Positions 46,403 to 57,342 of a stretch of DNA of 64,000 bases are shown piece by piece. The stretch covers positions 2,764,758 through 2,828,757 of the forward strand of contig RPFO01000246.1 in the NCBI GenBank assembly GCA_009746045.1, in the 5' to 3' direction. Within the stretch, counting starts at the first letter, position 1; each line of letters opens with the position of its first letter. Position numbers and translations under genes: made by a program. The notes beneath the pieces are model-generated. The model was not told the DNA's origin. It saw only the letters and a list, made by a program, of their open reading frames with translations, and made no database searches. The DNA comes from Mesostigma viride (Eukaryota; Streptophyta; Mesostigmatophyceae; Mesostigmatales; Mesostigmataceae).

Positions 46403-47112
46403 TTGCTCCTCACCTTTGACACCATGGCGGATAAGATGGAGTTCCTCAAGTGTCGCAAGCGACTTGGGGGGACCTCCTACACGCTGGACGACGACTTGGG
46501 CCTTGACGCAGCAACAATTAACGGCGACGGGAGCTATGGCCGACCTACCTCCAGCTCCGGCGGACGGCGGGGCAGAAGCCGGTCTACTGGAAGGGGGCGG
46601 ACATCTACGTCGCCCACAAGCCCTGGCAGGCGACCCCTGCCGCCCCAGCCACCCCAGCCACCCCAGCCACCCCAGCCTAGGGAATGTAGCAGTAGTGTAG
46701 ACTAGAAATCTTAGCTATGTGGCCATGTATGCCTACGTGATGGGCCCACACCAGCCCTTGCAACAGCCGTAGCAATTTAGAGTCATGCTTTGCCCATGCA
46801 GGGAGTTACTCTCTGCTGAGAGGCCATGTGTACCCCAGCTATAGCCTAGCCACATACCTTCCACCCCATATGTCATGCAGGCCTTCTAGGCCCTCTCCTC
46901 AAGCCGCCTTGTGTGCTTGTGCTTGTTTAGGAGGCATGAACCATCATGGCGGTGCAGGTGCACCTTGTGCACCCAGAGCCGGTGATAGTTGTACATCCTA
47001 CACCTGCAGGTTGTCGCCCTGATTGTATTACAAACCCATAGATGCCCCTTTCTCAGGGCTATGTGTTACATATGCTCCCCACGGAGCTATGATTATAATT
47101 AATTAATTAATG
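46403..47112 (+). mobile_element. LINE-3 relic: ORF1 C-terminus, 3' UTR, hairpin and tail
   Basis: 46403-46680 reads LLTFDTMADKMEFLKCRKRL and TSYTLDDDLG, then drifts out of frame to the end of ORF1. The 3' UTR follows directly (ATGCAGGGAGTTACTCTCTG, GTGCACCTTGTGCACCC, TTTCTCAGGGCTATGTG), then GCTCCCCACGGAGC and (TAAT)n near 47100. No ORF2 lies between, so it may be an ORF1-only non-autonomous form. Confidence 0.75.
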
Positions 47113-47290
47113 GTAGCTCGAGCATGCCGTTATCTTGTCCGCGTGTTCGAGTCGTTCAGGATGATGAATATGAATGGTGATGGAAATGTGTAGCATTGTG
47201 CATTGAAATTATGGCTGGCTTACGTGTCTACAGAGCGACTAGATGACCTAGACGGTGGGGCCGGAAACAGCTTGCTTGATTATCCTCGTT
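47113..47290 (+). repeat. Dispersed repeat family X, second part
   Basis: It runs from ATGGTAGCTCGAG through CCGTTATCTT, GATGATGAATATGAATGG, ATTATGGCTGGCTTAC and GACCTAGACGGTGGGGCCGG, in the order found at 58695-58860. It ends with CCTCGTTATGATAT, a word that sits at the other end of the family at 46288. Confidence 0.75.
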
Positions 47291-47424
47291 ATGATATGCT
47301 CACGCGGGTCTTATTGCACCCACAGAATTTGCCGGATCGTCTATCGTTTCCTATTGCTGCTGTGGCATGCCTCTGGCATGAAGGAGAAAGGGGTGTCTGC
47401 CCTTTCTTCCTGTTGTGCACTCCG

Positions 47425-47478
47425 GTGCTCCGTGACTCCACAACGGGAGCACGAGTTTAATTAATTAAATTAATTCCC
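47425..47478 (+). mobile_element. LINE-1 3' terminus fragment
   Basis: GTGCTCCGTGACTCCACAAC followed by GGGAGCACGAG and a TTAATTAATTAAAT tail matches the ends of copies A and B. Confidence 0.8.
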
Positions 47479-47659
47479 TCACATGTGCCCAAAGGCAAGC
47501 ACCAAAGCGCAGCCTGCTCAGTATCGAATAAAACTACTCACAAGGAGAGTCAGGTATTTAATGTGTGCACACTGAATCCGAAATGTGCGGGACTAAACTT
47601 GTGCATGGGTGCATTGACTTGAAAAGCTGAGCATATTAGGTAGTCAACTGGTACCTCGC

Positions 47660-47747
47660 GGCTTCCTCCACCCCACCCATCATGAAATATGTGCTACATG
47701 ACCTCCCCACGGAGGCATGTTATAATTTAATTTAATTTAATTTTTAA
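47660..47747 (+). mobile_element. LINE-2 3' terminus fragment
   Basis: CCACCCATCATGAAATATGT, GCTACATGACCTCCCCACGG, AGGCATGTTATAA and a TTTAA-type tail are the inverse of the LINE-2 ends at 51409-51500 and 59849-59930. Confidence 0.8.
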
Positions 47748-48068
47748 CTGGTACCTAGGCTCAGGACCATAGTAAGCAGTGCCACATAGGTTGCAGCCAG
47801 CTAGGCCGGGCATTGAGAGGCGTGAACGAATACATACAATGCACGTGGCGGTCTTGGCCATCCCGAAAACCTTCCGTACGTATGAAGATCATGTACAGCT
47901 TAATGATTCTAGCATGAGACAGCATGATAGCCCGTGGGCGTGGCGCGCCGGCAGATGCCAAAGCAGCTGTATGGTGTGCGGGGGGGTAACCCATAGCTTG
48001 TTGTCAGGGTACACGTCCTAAGCCCCTCAGTGGTCAGTGAACCTTCGAACGGCTTCTCGGTGCCTTGC

Positions 48069-48305
48069 TTATGGCGGGGGAACGTGTGCGCGACGCACAT
48101 ACAGCTCGCGACGTGCATGCTGCTGGGCGGGGGTCAGGGACGTCGTCATCCAGCGACCAGGGGGCGGGCTGCAGGCTGATGGTGGACTGCAGGCTAAATT
48201 GCGCTGCCGAATTAAAAACCGCGCCTTATCCTCGAGGGAGTCAGAGGTGTGCAGCACTGACGGGGAAACCTTGTCCCGCCGGATAGGGGACGACGCCGTG
48301 CCCAT
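48069..48305 (-). mobile_element. LINE ORF1 C-terminal relic
   Basis: The frame reads LEDKARFLIRQRN and then RWMTTSLTPAQQHARREL, which resembles the L-L/T-x-AQ motif of the other ORF1 ends here. It is old and isolated, and could be a fourth family. Confidence 0.5.
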
Positions 48306-49081
48306 GCACTGCTACGTCGATCACAGTCTTTGCTCCCTCAGCATGGCACGTCAGTTCATGCCTCCAAGATCCAGATAACAATCCTCTCCTTTCCCTGTTA
48401 CTTAGCATGCAAGGGTGCGGACACATGGAATCAAATCATAGGCACCGGTTGAAGTCGGAAGCATAAATATGGCTAAAGCAGGGAAAGAGCAAGCATTGCC
48501 CAGCCCATTATGTAGCTATAAACTAAATACCTGGGTGAAGCTGCGACATGCTTGCATGTGCTTAAAGTGCGTGTGCTGCTTTTCCCTGCACATTCATGAT
48601 CAGATTTACAAGTACGTTTTGTCCGCATTATCAGAGCTCAATTGATGATCAGTAATGCAGAGCCGTGCAAGCGGCCATTCGCCCAGGTGAAACACACCTA
48701 CCCTTTAGAACTTGGACAAGATAATAATGCACAGCATGTGCACACCTGTGACTGTGCAAGCAGATGCCAGCAGCAAGTGCCGAAAAGATGCTGCTGGCAT
48801 ATGCCCATCCTGAGCCTGCTGCGTCAGGTGGCATGGACAAGGGGACAGATGACAGTCATCAGGAGGGCGGTGTGGATGCTGCATGGGCCCTGCATGGTGC
48901 TCGCTGCCACTAACAGCTAAACATGACCCGGCTCAGTGCATGATAAGTTTCCAGGGCAGGCACGCTGTGGCATGGCCTTTTATCACACGGTGCCAGGCGA
49001 CCATGCTACAGTACCCTCGATCCAAGCACTTGCGCCTACGAGTAGTGCCACGCCTGCAGCACCTTAAGCTGGCGCGCTCAC
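48306..49081 (-). other. Region expected to hold the last methyltransferase exon; not identified
   Basis: Exon 6 of the methyltransferase ends at a good donor (CAG then GTGAGC) at 49082/49081, so at least one more coding exon should lie at lower coordinates. In the family this is a short Gly/Lys/Arg-rich tail. I could not find a convincing match. No other gene is visible. Confidence 0.4.
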
Positions 49082-52000
49082 CTGGCGTGGCCCCAGGCTG
49101 TTAGCCACCGGCTCGTCATAAATGGCACGGAAGCCCAGCGGCTCCAGCACCCGCTGGTACCTGCACATTTCCGGCCGGGTAATAATCATCGCAGACAGCG
49201 AGACGCCCATGTTTGCAGAGTTTGCGCGTTCGCAGAACGATGAATCAGGGAGAAAGCTTTCCTCTGAGGAGTGTAGTTGCATAGCAGCATTCATGGTACG
49301 ACACAGGGCGCAACCGATGTGGTGTATACAGGAGGTATACATGAGGTATAAAGGAAGTATATAGGAGGTATATAGGAAAACAACCCTCAGACCGGCATCC
49401 ACTTGTGAAAAAATCCATTCTCCCCACCCAGCAGAGACATGCCAGAGGACCATGATATCTATATACACCAGTCGACTCATCTATGTCTATATCTATGAGA
49501 CGGACCGTGGGAGTCAAGCAACGGGCTGGACATTACCACCCTGTCAGCGCCGTGGTCACCATTCCTGCGACGTGTGTGCTTGCCAGCTGGCAACCATGCG
49601 CTCATCAGAACGCATTTAACCCCTAACTGGGTTACGTCACGCATGCGGCGACTTGCAAAGATCACGTCATGCATGCCGCACAACGCAGATCTGGCGTTGT
49701 ATGAAAAATACCAGCCAGCGACACCTCCAGGGCATGCTAGCTGGGGCTGTCCCATGTCTTGGATAACTGCTGCACAGAGTGAACACGAATAGCGATAAAC
49801 ATGTCATGCAGCAAGTGCCAAGCATACCACAATCCATGCCCTTGCACATACTCCATGTTCCGCTGGCAAAGTCATCAACTGCGTGAGAATGGTTGTCCAT
49901 TGTTATAATGGGTGCAGAGAGCATGAAAAATGTTCAAGCTGCTATAGCGTGGTTTAGCAGCAAGACTGACAGCCACCAGCTGCCGGCATGGCACGCAGAC
50001 AAAGCGCGCACGTTGACAACAGCAACAGCACCCAGAGAAACGGCCACGGCCGCCAACATGTGACATGCGGCTCCAGTTGAGAGCACACTATAGTTGTACC
50101 CTGATGTTCATAACATGATACTGGGAACATCATAGGACCAAACCAATGGCCCATGAGTGACCAACGACGCCCCTATCAAGTTTGCTGACTTTCATATTCA
50201 TTTCATATTCATTGGGCATCGTTCAACAGGAGACTTACGCTTGAGGGGGCGAGTGGAAGGGAGGCCCGCTATTCGCGTCACCATTCATGGGGGTTATCTG
50301 GTGCAGTGAACAAGAGGGCCGCCCCAGGACAAGAGGGCACAACCAGGGTGCACATGCACGGGTGAGTCTAGCAGACATGGGCTGCGTTTGATCGAGGCGA
50401 CATGTGAATGTAGCGACAGCAAACTCAACTGGGTGAGTTCCAAGTTGCAAGGATGGATCGGTTCAAGCGACACTGAGAGATGGATGAGGCGGCAGCAAAC
50501 TATTGCCTCGGACGACGTGGCTGTGTGGGAATGTAGGAGGTACCAATCAACTCTGCGGCTGTGCTTGCCTGCCGGCAACATGGTGTGGAAAAGCATACGG
50601 ACAAACACCCCGCGAGGCAAGTCTATACCGGCAACACGGCATATGCAACAAGCCATGGCATAGTAGGGTGCATGCCTAACGGCAACATTACATGGGTACA
50701 AGCGCAAGCCCAAACAAACCCTCAGGCCCGTATACTGGGAACGTGGCATGCAATGATCAACCCATGGCATAGAGGGCGCCTGCCTAGCGGGAACATGTGT
50801 GCAACATGCGTGGCGTGGGCCAGCAGGAGTGCGGACAGCCCCCCAAATAAGCCTACCGGGAACATGAGCGTGGCCAGCTTGCCGCTTCCCCGCTTGACCA
50901 TGCGCGCCATGCCTTGCGCCCACTTGGGCCGCCATGCGGGGGGTATGGCGCAGAAGAAGCTGCACCCACGCGCGCAGAGGGAAGCACACAGCATGCCGTT
51001 CACAACGCAGTGGTCCATGACATATTCCGACCGAATAGGCATGTGACAGGGCATGTGCCTCAGGCAACCGCGGATCAGGAAACGACGTCCCTTCACAATG
51101 ACAGAAGTTTGTCCGCTCCAGCATGGACCATGTCAAAATATTTGTTACAAACCCCGTGCCACATGCATGGGCACAGCCGAGTGTGGCCGCCTTGCGACAT
51201 GCCACGTGGCCACACCGGCACACCATGAACCATGGTCGCGCATGTGGTGGTGTCTCGATCCCCTGTGCTCCTCGAACACCACGGCCACATATGTGGCGAT
51301 GCCGCGCCTCTTTTACGCTACGGTGACTCCTCTTACTACAGTGCCTTGAGTAGTGTGTGCCCCTTGAGCATTTGTGCGCTGTAATCGCCACGCCCTATTC
51401 GACAGCACAGATTAAAATTAAATTAAATTAAATTAAATTATAACATGCCTCCGTTGGGAGATCATGTAGCACATATTCCATGATGGATGGGTGGGGTGGA
51501 CGAAGCCGCGTAATCGAACTATCCTAACTCTAAGCTATCTAGTCTAGAAAATCCAAACTACACTACTCATCAAAACGCCTCCTCCTCTTGGGGGGAGGGG
51601 GCTTGCCCACAGGGTCGGGCGTGTGAGCCTTGACAATCTTCTGCCACCGCGTCTTGTCCTGCATGGCAGTCCAAAGACGGGAGAGAGAGTGGGTGCGGTT
51701 CTCAAACTGGGCTGGGACCACTAGGTCGTCCAGCAACATCTGGATGTAGTTCGTGACAGGTTTCCCTACCCTTTTGGGAATGCCCTTGGGGCCAGGCCAG
51801 GTCAGAATGTGTCGCCCTGGCACAGCACAGATACCAAGTACTAATTATAGCAGTTCGTTGTAACAAGCTCAATGTGCCACGGTTATGCACAGGGAGGTGG
51901 GGCAGCCATGGTCTCGTCCGAAAACACAGAAGCTTTTTTTTTTTTTTTTCACTTTTTCCTCCCAAAAAAGTTCACATTAAAAGCCTCTTACGAGGGCGCG

Positions 52001-55000
52001 CGTCTGTGTGGTAGTGATCAAAACTTGTACGGATGAGATCAAATCTATAATTGACCAATAGTGTATACTAGAATACACAAGCATCAGCTTTCTCTGCACT
52101 CTGCACGCGACCTTTCACCTGTACTGCTCCATTGCCCACCATCATCTTGTCCCATCCCCACTCCCTTCCCAAACCATCTACAAAAGAATCGCATCGCTGC
52201 CGACCAGCTGGGGGAGGACACAGGCACATGCAAGGCCAGAGGCAAAAGAAAGGACCACCCTGTAGCCTTGCCGACAAACCAAGGTTGCTTGAGGAATGTC
52301 ACGCCCTTCATGCCGCCCTCCCGGCTTGCCTCCCAGTGCTCAGCAGGGCTTGTCTATCAAATAGCGGTATGCAATGACGAAACATCGCCTCATATAATCC
52401 TAATCAAATACTACCGGGTAGTAGTATCTGAACAAAGAGGTGCCAACACGACATGATGCTGCAGCATACGTGCACATGTCACTGTGCCTGCCTGTTACGA
52501 TGCCGCCGCTGCCTTGTAAAGTCGCTAGTAGCGGGATAGTAACAGCAGCCATGCAGTGACATAACTGTGCACTTTTCACAAGCCATGCATAAGCAACGCA
52601 GAAGGGATGAAGCGCGGCAACACAGCTTGCCAGAGCGGGAGTGCTGGCATCCCGCCACATATGGCATCTAGCGCATGCGTGCACACATGTGCGCCTACTC
52701 ACGTGTAAAAATCAAATACAAAACAAACTTGTCTGCGGGGTCATACTCACGTGTAATCAAACACAAAGTCGAACTTGTCTGCGGGGTCGTACTCGAAAAA
52801 ATCCACCTTCTCGAATGCAACGACGTCGGCTGGGACGCCTGACTCCTCCCTCAACTGTTGGACACAAAAGGGAGGCATGGGGAGAGGGGGTGGGGGAGGC
52901 ATGGAGAGGAGGGGTGGGGGAGGCAAGGGGAGAGGGGGTGGGGATGAGGCCGGGGGAGGGGGGAAGGCATCGCTTCGTTGGAATGGGGGATGCATTCTCC
53001 ACTGTACAACAGTGACCTGATTCTGGATCGGGCAGGAAACACTCCACCCACTCATGCGCAAACGAGGTGGCATCCCCACTCGCCAGCCAGGGTTGTGACT
53101 TCCCGCAGCACCAACAGTTGCCAGCAGCACCAACCGTTGCCAGCAGCAGTAACTGTTGCCAGCAGCACCAACCGTTGCCAGCAGCACCAACAGTTGCCAG
53201 CAGCACCAACCGTTGCCAGCAGCACCAACAGTTGCCAGCAGCACCAACCGATGCCAGCAGCAGTAACTGTTGCCAGCAGCACCAACCGTTGCCAGCAGCA
53301 GTAACTGTTGCCAGCAGCACCAACCGTTGCCAGCAGCAGTAACTGTTGCCAGCAGCACCAACCGTTGCCAGCAGCAGTAACTGTTGCCAGCACAGGGACG
53401 AGAACATAGGCACATGTACAGGGGTTGCTTGAATGCACACTGGGGTTACGCGGTGATGTGTCATCCGTCACGCAGTAGGCAGAACAGCAGGTGTAAACTC
53501 TTTTCTCTCTTCCACTGCCCCCTGCCCACTCGGGCGTCTCTTCTACTGCCCCCTGCCCACTCGGGTGTCTCTTCAACTGCCCCCTGCCCACTCGGGCGTC
53601 TCTTCTACTGCCCCCTGCCCACCCCAGTGTCTCGATTTCACGCCCCCCTCACCAATCCGGTGACTCAACCACCGCCTCCACAAGGTGGCATGCAGTCAAG
53701 GGGAGCGCGGATGATCGCATCCATCCAGGGGAGCGCGGATGAGCGCATCCATGCAGGGGAGCGCGGATGAGCGCATCCATGCAGGGGAGCGCGGATGAGC
53801 GCATCCATCAAGGGGAGCGCGGATGAGCGCATCCATCAAGGGGAGCGCGGATGAGCGCATCGATGGTGGAGACAACCAGCGCAGGCCAGAAACCGGCATC
53901 TATGGTGGAAAACGTTGCAGCATTGTTTGCGAGGGTGAGGTTGCAGCCCTCTTTCGGATGGAAGAAGCTCTGTTGCGGGCCCTACGCCGTGGTTGGAAGG
54001 CAATGCGGCCCAGAGGGAGCCGGAGGGGGGGATACCTCAGAGGGGGGGGCATCGCGTGGACCGCCCATGGTCGCGGGGATATCGCGTGTGAGGCCCTCAG
54101 GAGAGCCTCGCAGGCATGTGACAGCCCCCACAGGACCAAATGTCATGTCCGTGAATAGACCCCCCCTGAATAGAGAACAAGGCTTCTACAAGGCGTGCCT
54201 CGCCTCCTATTCTCCACATCACCACCATCCGTCTCGCCACGACACATCCTGTAAGGACCTAATCACCGCCGTTGGCACACCCGACATCACAGCGTGGAAG
54301 CAGCCTGGTTCTTAAACTATAATCTGTAACCTACAACAAGCATACCGTATAAACATTAATCATAGCACACCCCACAATCACAAGGTCCAAGCAGCCTGGT
54401 CAGTAGCTACATTCTATACCGTAGTGGCCCCAATATCTGTACGCGTAATTATCGTACGAATACTTTTAGGAATTTTTGTTACGTGTACGAGAACTTTTGG
54501 GAATTATTTTTACTGTACGTACGTATAATGTCAGGGTATATTCAAGGGTGCGCGAGTAGTAGGTAGTTCAGTTCAGTTTGACTGAACTGCATGTAGGTAC
54601 TAGGTAGTAGCCATTTAGCTAACTGAATGCCAGCGGGCGGGTATATTGTGATGGTGTATGGGATAAATAAAAAATGCACAGTTCCTCCGGGCGCCGCGCC
54701 ACGGGTAGCTAGGCTTTAAGGTCTGCGCCGCGCTGCGCTGGTGGTACCTAATTTTGAGGTGTACGAGGCCCGGAAGAGGGTTTTTTTGGGCCTGTACGAG
54801 GTCGATTCGTACATAATTACGCGTACAGATATTGGGACCACTACGGTAACCTACAACAAGCATACTCTAAAAAGATAATCAAGACAAATAATAATGATGC
54901 GGCCACTTGCCTGTTTGGCGACTTCAAGGGCAGACACCGAGATGTCCACCGCGAGCACGCTGCGGCCGCCACGCCTGCCCAGCTCTAGCGCCTCCCAACC

Positions 55001-56116
55001 CTGGGGGGGGGTGAGAGCCCAACCCAAGGGGGTGAATGCCCGATGCGGGTGGGTAAGGTGGCCAGCCACCCGTGCCACCATGGGGGCACACCACATGGAG
55101 GGGCAAGCATGCTGCATCAGAATAGAGTATGAAGATGCTATCTATATCTACTGTAACTGTACTGTATCTACTGTAACTGTACTATATCTACTGTAACTGT
55201 ACTATATCTACTGTAACTGTACTTTATCTACTGTAACTAACTATATCTACTGTAACTGTACTATATCTACTGTGACTGTACTATATCTACTGTAACTATC
55301 TATATCTACTGTAACAGTACTATATCTACTGTAACTGTACTATATCTACTGTAACAGTACTATATCTACTGTAACTATCTATATCTACTGTAACTGTACT
55401 ATATCTACTGTAACTGTACTATACCTACTGTAACAGTATACTGTATATATACTGTAACTGTATTGTATCTACTGTAACTGTACGATATCTACTGTAACTG
55501 TCCTGTATCCACTGTAGCTGGTGGGACTCCCCCCACGGCTGGTCATGGTGGTCATGAAACAACGTGGGGGGGAGGGTAAAGCGGCTCATGTCGCCTCCGG
55601 GGAGGTCCCGTAGGCCGTATCGCATCATGGCTTACCATGTCCTATCATTCATGTGTCCATACCCAACCGGAGGAAAGCAGGGCAGTGTATGTATGGGAAT
55701 GGACACACACGTGCACATCTCAGCTTGCCATCACACGTGCACATCTCAGCTCACCACCACACGTGACCATCCCCATTAGCCCCAGCTCTCTGTGCTGCCG
55801 TGTCATGCAGGCCAGTAACCAACTTGGCGCGGGTGCCTTGCATGTCCCCATCATGTCTAAATTGGACAAACCGTGAGTCGAGAAAAGACAAGAAATGCGC
55901 TCGAAGACAGCCTGCCACTTCGCAGCTTCCATGCCATATGATACTCCATCTTAACGCTCGCACCTTCCCGCAGCCAGGAACCAAGCATCTTCCCTCGGGC
56001 ACTAGTCCGGCATCCAATATCTGAATCAGCCCCGGCGCCGCCCGGTCCGTATTCCAAGGCGTGCTCCCCGTTTGCCACCGATGTTCCCAGTAGCCAGGGG
56101 CGTCGGGAGCCGGCAT
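49082..56116 (-). CDS. HOL/TPMT-type SAM-dependent methyltransferase, 3' exon missing from the model
   Basis: The six exons on the minus strand are 56116-55964, 55000-54911, 52854-52751, 50959-50857, 50297-50239 and 49160-49082, with all phases joining (196 codons). Exon 1 starts PGYWEHRWQTGSTPW, typical of the thiopurine methyltransferase fold. LVPGCG (45-50) is SAM motif I, VDIS (D70) is the ribose-binding acidic strand, FDYTFFCAIPP (~114-123) is the family signature spanning exons 3-4, and SGPPFHSPPQAYQRVLEPLGF spans exons 5-6. Plant members (HARMLESS TO OZONE LAYER) methylate chloride, bromide, iodide or thiocyanate. The substrate here is inferred. Intron 2 uses a GC donor (CAG then GCAAGT). 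Introns are far larger than the exons and full of repeats. Length to exon 6 fits the ~200-230 residues of the family. An acceptor-like sequence before the ATG leaves room for a 5'-UTR intron. Confidence 0.88.
49325..49380 (+). repeat. Short GAGGTATA-type tandem repeat in methyltransferase intron 5
   Basis: Five degenerate ~11-bp units (GGAGGTATACAT, GAGGTATAAAG, GAAGTATATAG and similar) follow each other. Confidence 0.7.
50555..50875 (-). repeat. Intron 4 repeats derived from the methyltransferase exon 4 end and donor
   Basis: Exon 4 ends GCTCATGTTCCCG with donor GTAGGC. Along the intron on the same strand, variants recur at irregular spacing of about 40-80 bp: CATGTTCCCGCTAGGC (~50790), ACGTTCCCAGTATAC (~50740), AATGTTGCCGTTAGGC (~50680), GTGTTGCCGGTATAG (~50630) and CATGTTGCCGGCAGGC (~50575). 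They are degenerate but share the exon-donor junction. Confidence 0.75.
51409..51825 (-). mobile_element. LINE-2 relic in methyltransferase intron 3
   Basis: The C-terminal end of ORF2 (51823-51563) reads MPGRHILTWPGPKGIPKRVG and ends KRRRRFDE and stop. The 3' UTR follows, with hairpin CTCCCAACGGAG and a (TTTAA)n tail at 51409-51440. It is strongly 5'-truncated and lies in the same orientation as the host gene. Confidence 0.88.
52692..52800 (-). repeat. Tandem duplication of the methyltransferase exon 3 end and donor
   Basis: Exon 3 ends with GACCCCGCAGACAAGTTCGA, continuing to TTTGATTACAC and donor GTGAGT. Immediately downstream the same ~49 bp recurs (GACCCCGCAGACAAGTTTG ... TTTGATTTTTACAC then GTGAGT). 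The duplicate is intronic and has accumulated changes, so two complete 5' splice sites stand in tandem. Confidence 0.93.
53100..53395. repeat. ~18-bp minisatellite in methyltransferase intron 2
   Basis: Units such as GTTGCCAGCAGCACCAACC and GTTGCCAGCAGCAGTAACT alternate about 16 times. The long open frames on both strands (Leu/Ala/Gly/Cys or Gln/Pro/Ala) arise because the unit is a multiple of three. Confidence 0.95.
53505..53635 (+). repeat. ~30-bp tandem repeat, four copies
   Basis: TGCCCCCTGCCCACTCGGG followed by (C/T)GTCTCTTC recurs four times in intron 2 of the methyltransferase. Confidence 0.9.
53695..53870 (+). repeat. 28-bp tandem repeat, ~6 copies, ending in family X sequence
   Basis: The unit is GGGGAGCGCGG followed by ATGAGCGCATCCAT and CA/AA. 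It runs straight into GGAGACAACCAGCGCAGGCC (53871-53890), a core word of dispersed family X. Confidence 0.9.
54419..54846. mobile_element. 428-bp TA-flanked MITE with ~40-bp terminal inverted repeats
   Basis: Both ends read inward as CCGTAGTGG(C/T)CCCAATA, then TCTGTACGCGTAATTAT, and are flanked by TA. A ~100-bp direct duplication of the host sequence gives an empty-site comparison: CTGTAACCTACAACAAGC near 54326 against CTA-[element]-TAACCTACAACAAGC at 54847. This supports a TA target duplication, as in Tc1/mariner-type MITEs. It lies in intron 2 of the methyltransferase. Confidence 0.85.
55135..55525. repeat. ~20-bp minisatellite in methyltransferase intron 1
   Basis: CTATATCTACTGTAACTGTA and close variants repeat about twenty times. 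Some units lack a few bases (TAACTATCTATATC). It is AT-rich and has no coding value. Confidence 0.95.
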
Positions 56117-56723
56117 GGCGTCTGCGCAATTCACAAAAGAACGTGTAAAGTGACACTGAGTGGCGTTTGACTGATAAGAAGTTGATACAGGACTGTCAGG
56201 CCTTCACGTCATAATCACTCATGAGCCCATTTCGTCTAGTAGCCGGTGATACATGACAACAAGTTAGGCAGCGAGCAGAACGCGCTCAAATCATGCCAGG
56301 AGGCAATAAACTTGCCTGACATCATCCCAGATGATAATCTGATGCTTCTCGAGGCCGCGGCTCTGATCGAGGCGTGATCAGGAAAGACTGCTGGCCGCTG
56401 AATCGGTCGACCTGAATGTCGGCGCGACTTGGCAGCTAAAGAGGTGCAAGCTTTAGATGATATTGTAGAAAACAAAAAGCGAGCGGCAACACTGGTTGAA
56501 CCTAAACGCGGACGCACCAAGTTTGGGCATGGTGCCGCCATAGCACGGGTCACTTGCCCCGCAACGCATGACATCGCGGGCACGTGCATCTCACCTCAGC
56601 AAGCCATCCGCGTGGACAAGTCAGCGCGACGTCACCACTAACCACGCATCAGACATTTATGTCCCAGGGACTTAGGCAGCATCGAACCGTACAAAACCTA
56701 CTGTAATACATACAGTATGTATA

Positions 56724-56899
56724 GATTCTCTGCTGTCCTTGGGCGGCGTGGGACACAACGACAACAACAACAACATACAGTATGTACTGTACGACAAAGC
56801 GAGTTTCCGGGTAAATCAGGGGTAAATGGGTAATTTAATCACCATTACCGTTGTTGTTGTTGTTGTTGTGTCCCACGCCGCAGTCAGCAGCAGAGAGTC
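56724..56899. mobile_element. Short element with ~50-bp inverted repeats between the divergent genes
   Basis: The left arm (56724-56773) contains TTCTCTGCTG, GGCGGCGTGGGACACAAC and an ACAACAACAAC run. The right arm (56850-56899) is its inverse. About 75 bp separate them, so it could be a MITE or fold as a long hairpin. A clear target-site duplication is not visible. Confidence 0.65.
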
Positions 56900-57342
56900 A
56901 ATAGTGGACTACCACCACTGACTTCATTTACCGGAGTGAAGGTGACAGTCGTCAGCAGTCTTTGGGAATGGTAAAAATAATGCTCGGCTTTTCCGTTTAG
57001 TCCACGTATGTACTGTAGGTTCACTAGGTTGTCAAATGGATTACTTTCGAGACTACCGGGATTCGGGAGGCCAATTACATGTATTGGCCAAATCGACTCA
57101 TGCTTGATGCTGCCCTGATCTTCCCTCTACCCACGTATGTAATTCAGGTCTGTGGCATCTATAAAGCGCACGAAGGTTGATCCTTATACCGGGTATATTA
57201 CCGGGGCAGCCCAGCTTTCGTTCTCACTTCTCAGCGTTTAGGCTCCGATCCGAGGAAGCTACTGTTTGCTGACGCTTGAATAAGTTACAATCAACATTCT
57301 GCAAGTTAAATCTGGCAAGTCTTACGACGGATATTTAGCGTC

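Noticed and set aside
52747-53591. Minus-strand frames rich in WCCWQ-type repeats
   Set aside because: They are generated by the 18-bp minisatellite. Only the 52854-52751 part is a true exon.
56429-56641. 70-codon plus frame between the divergent genes
   Set aside because: It has no motif or start context, is short and lies next to an inverted-repeat element.
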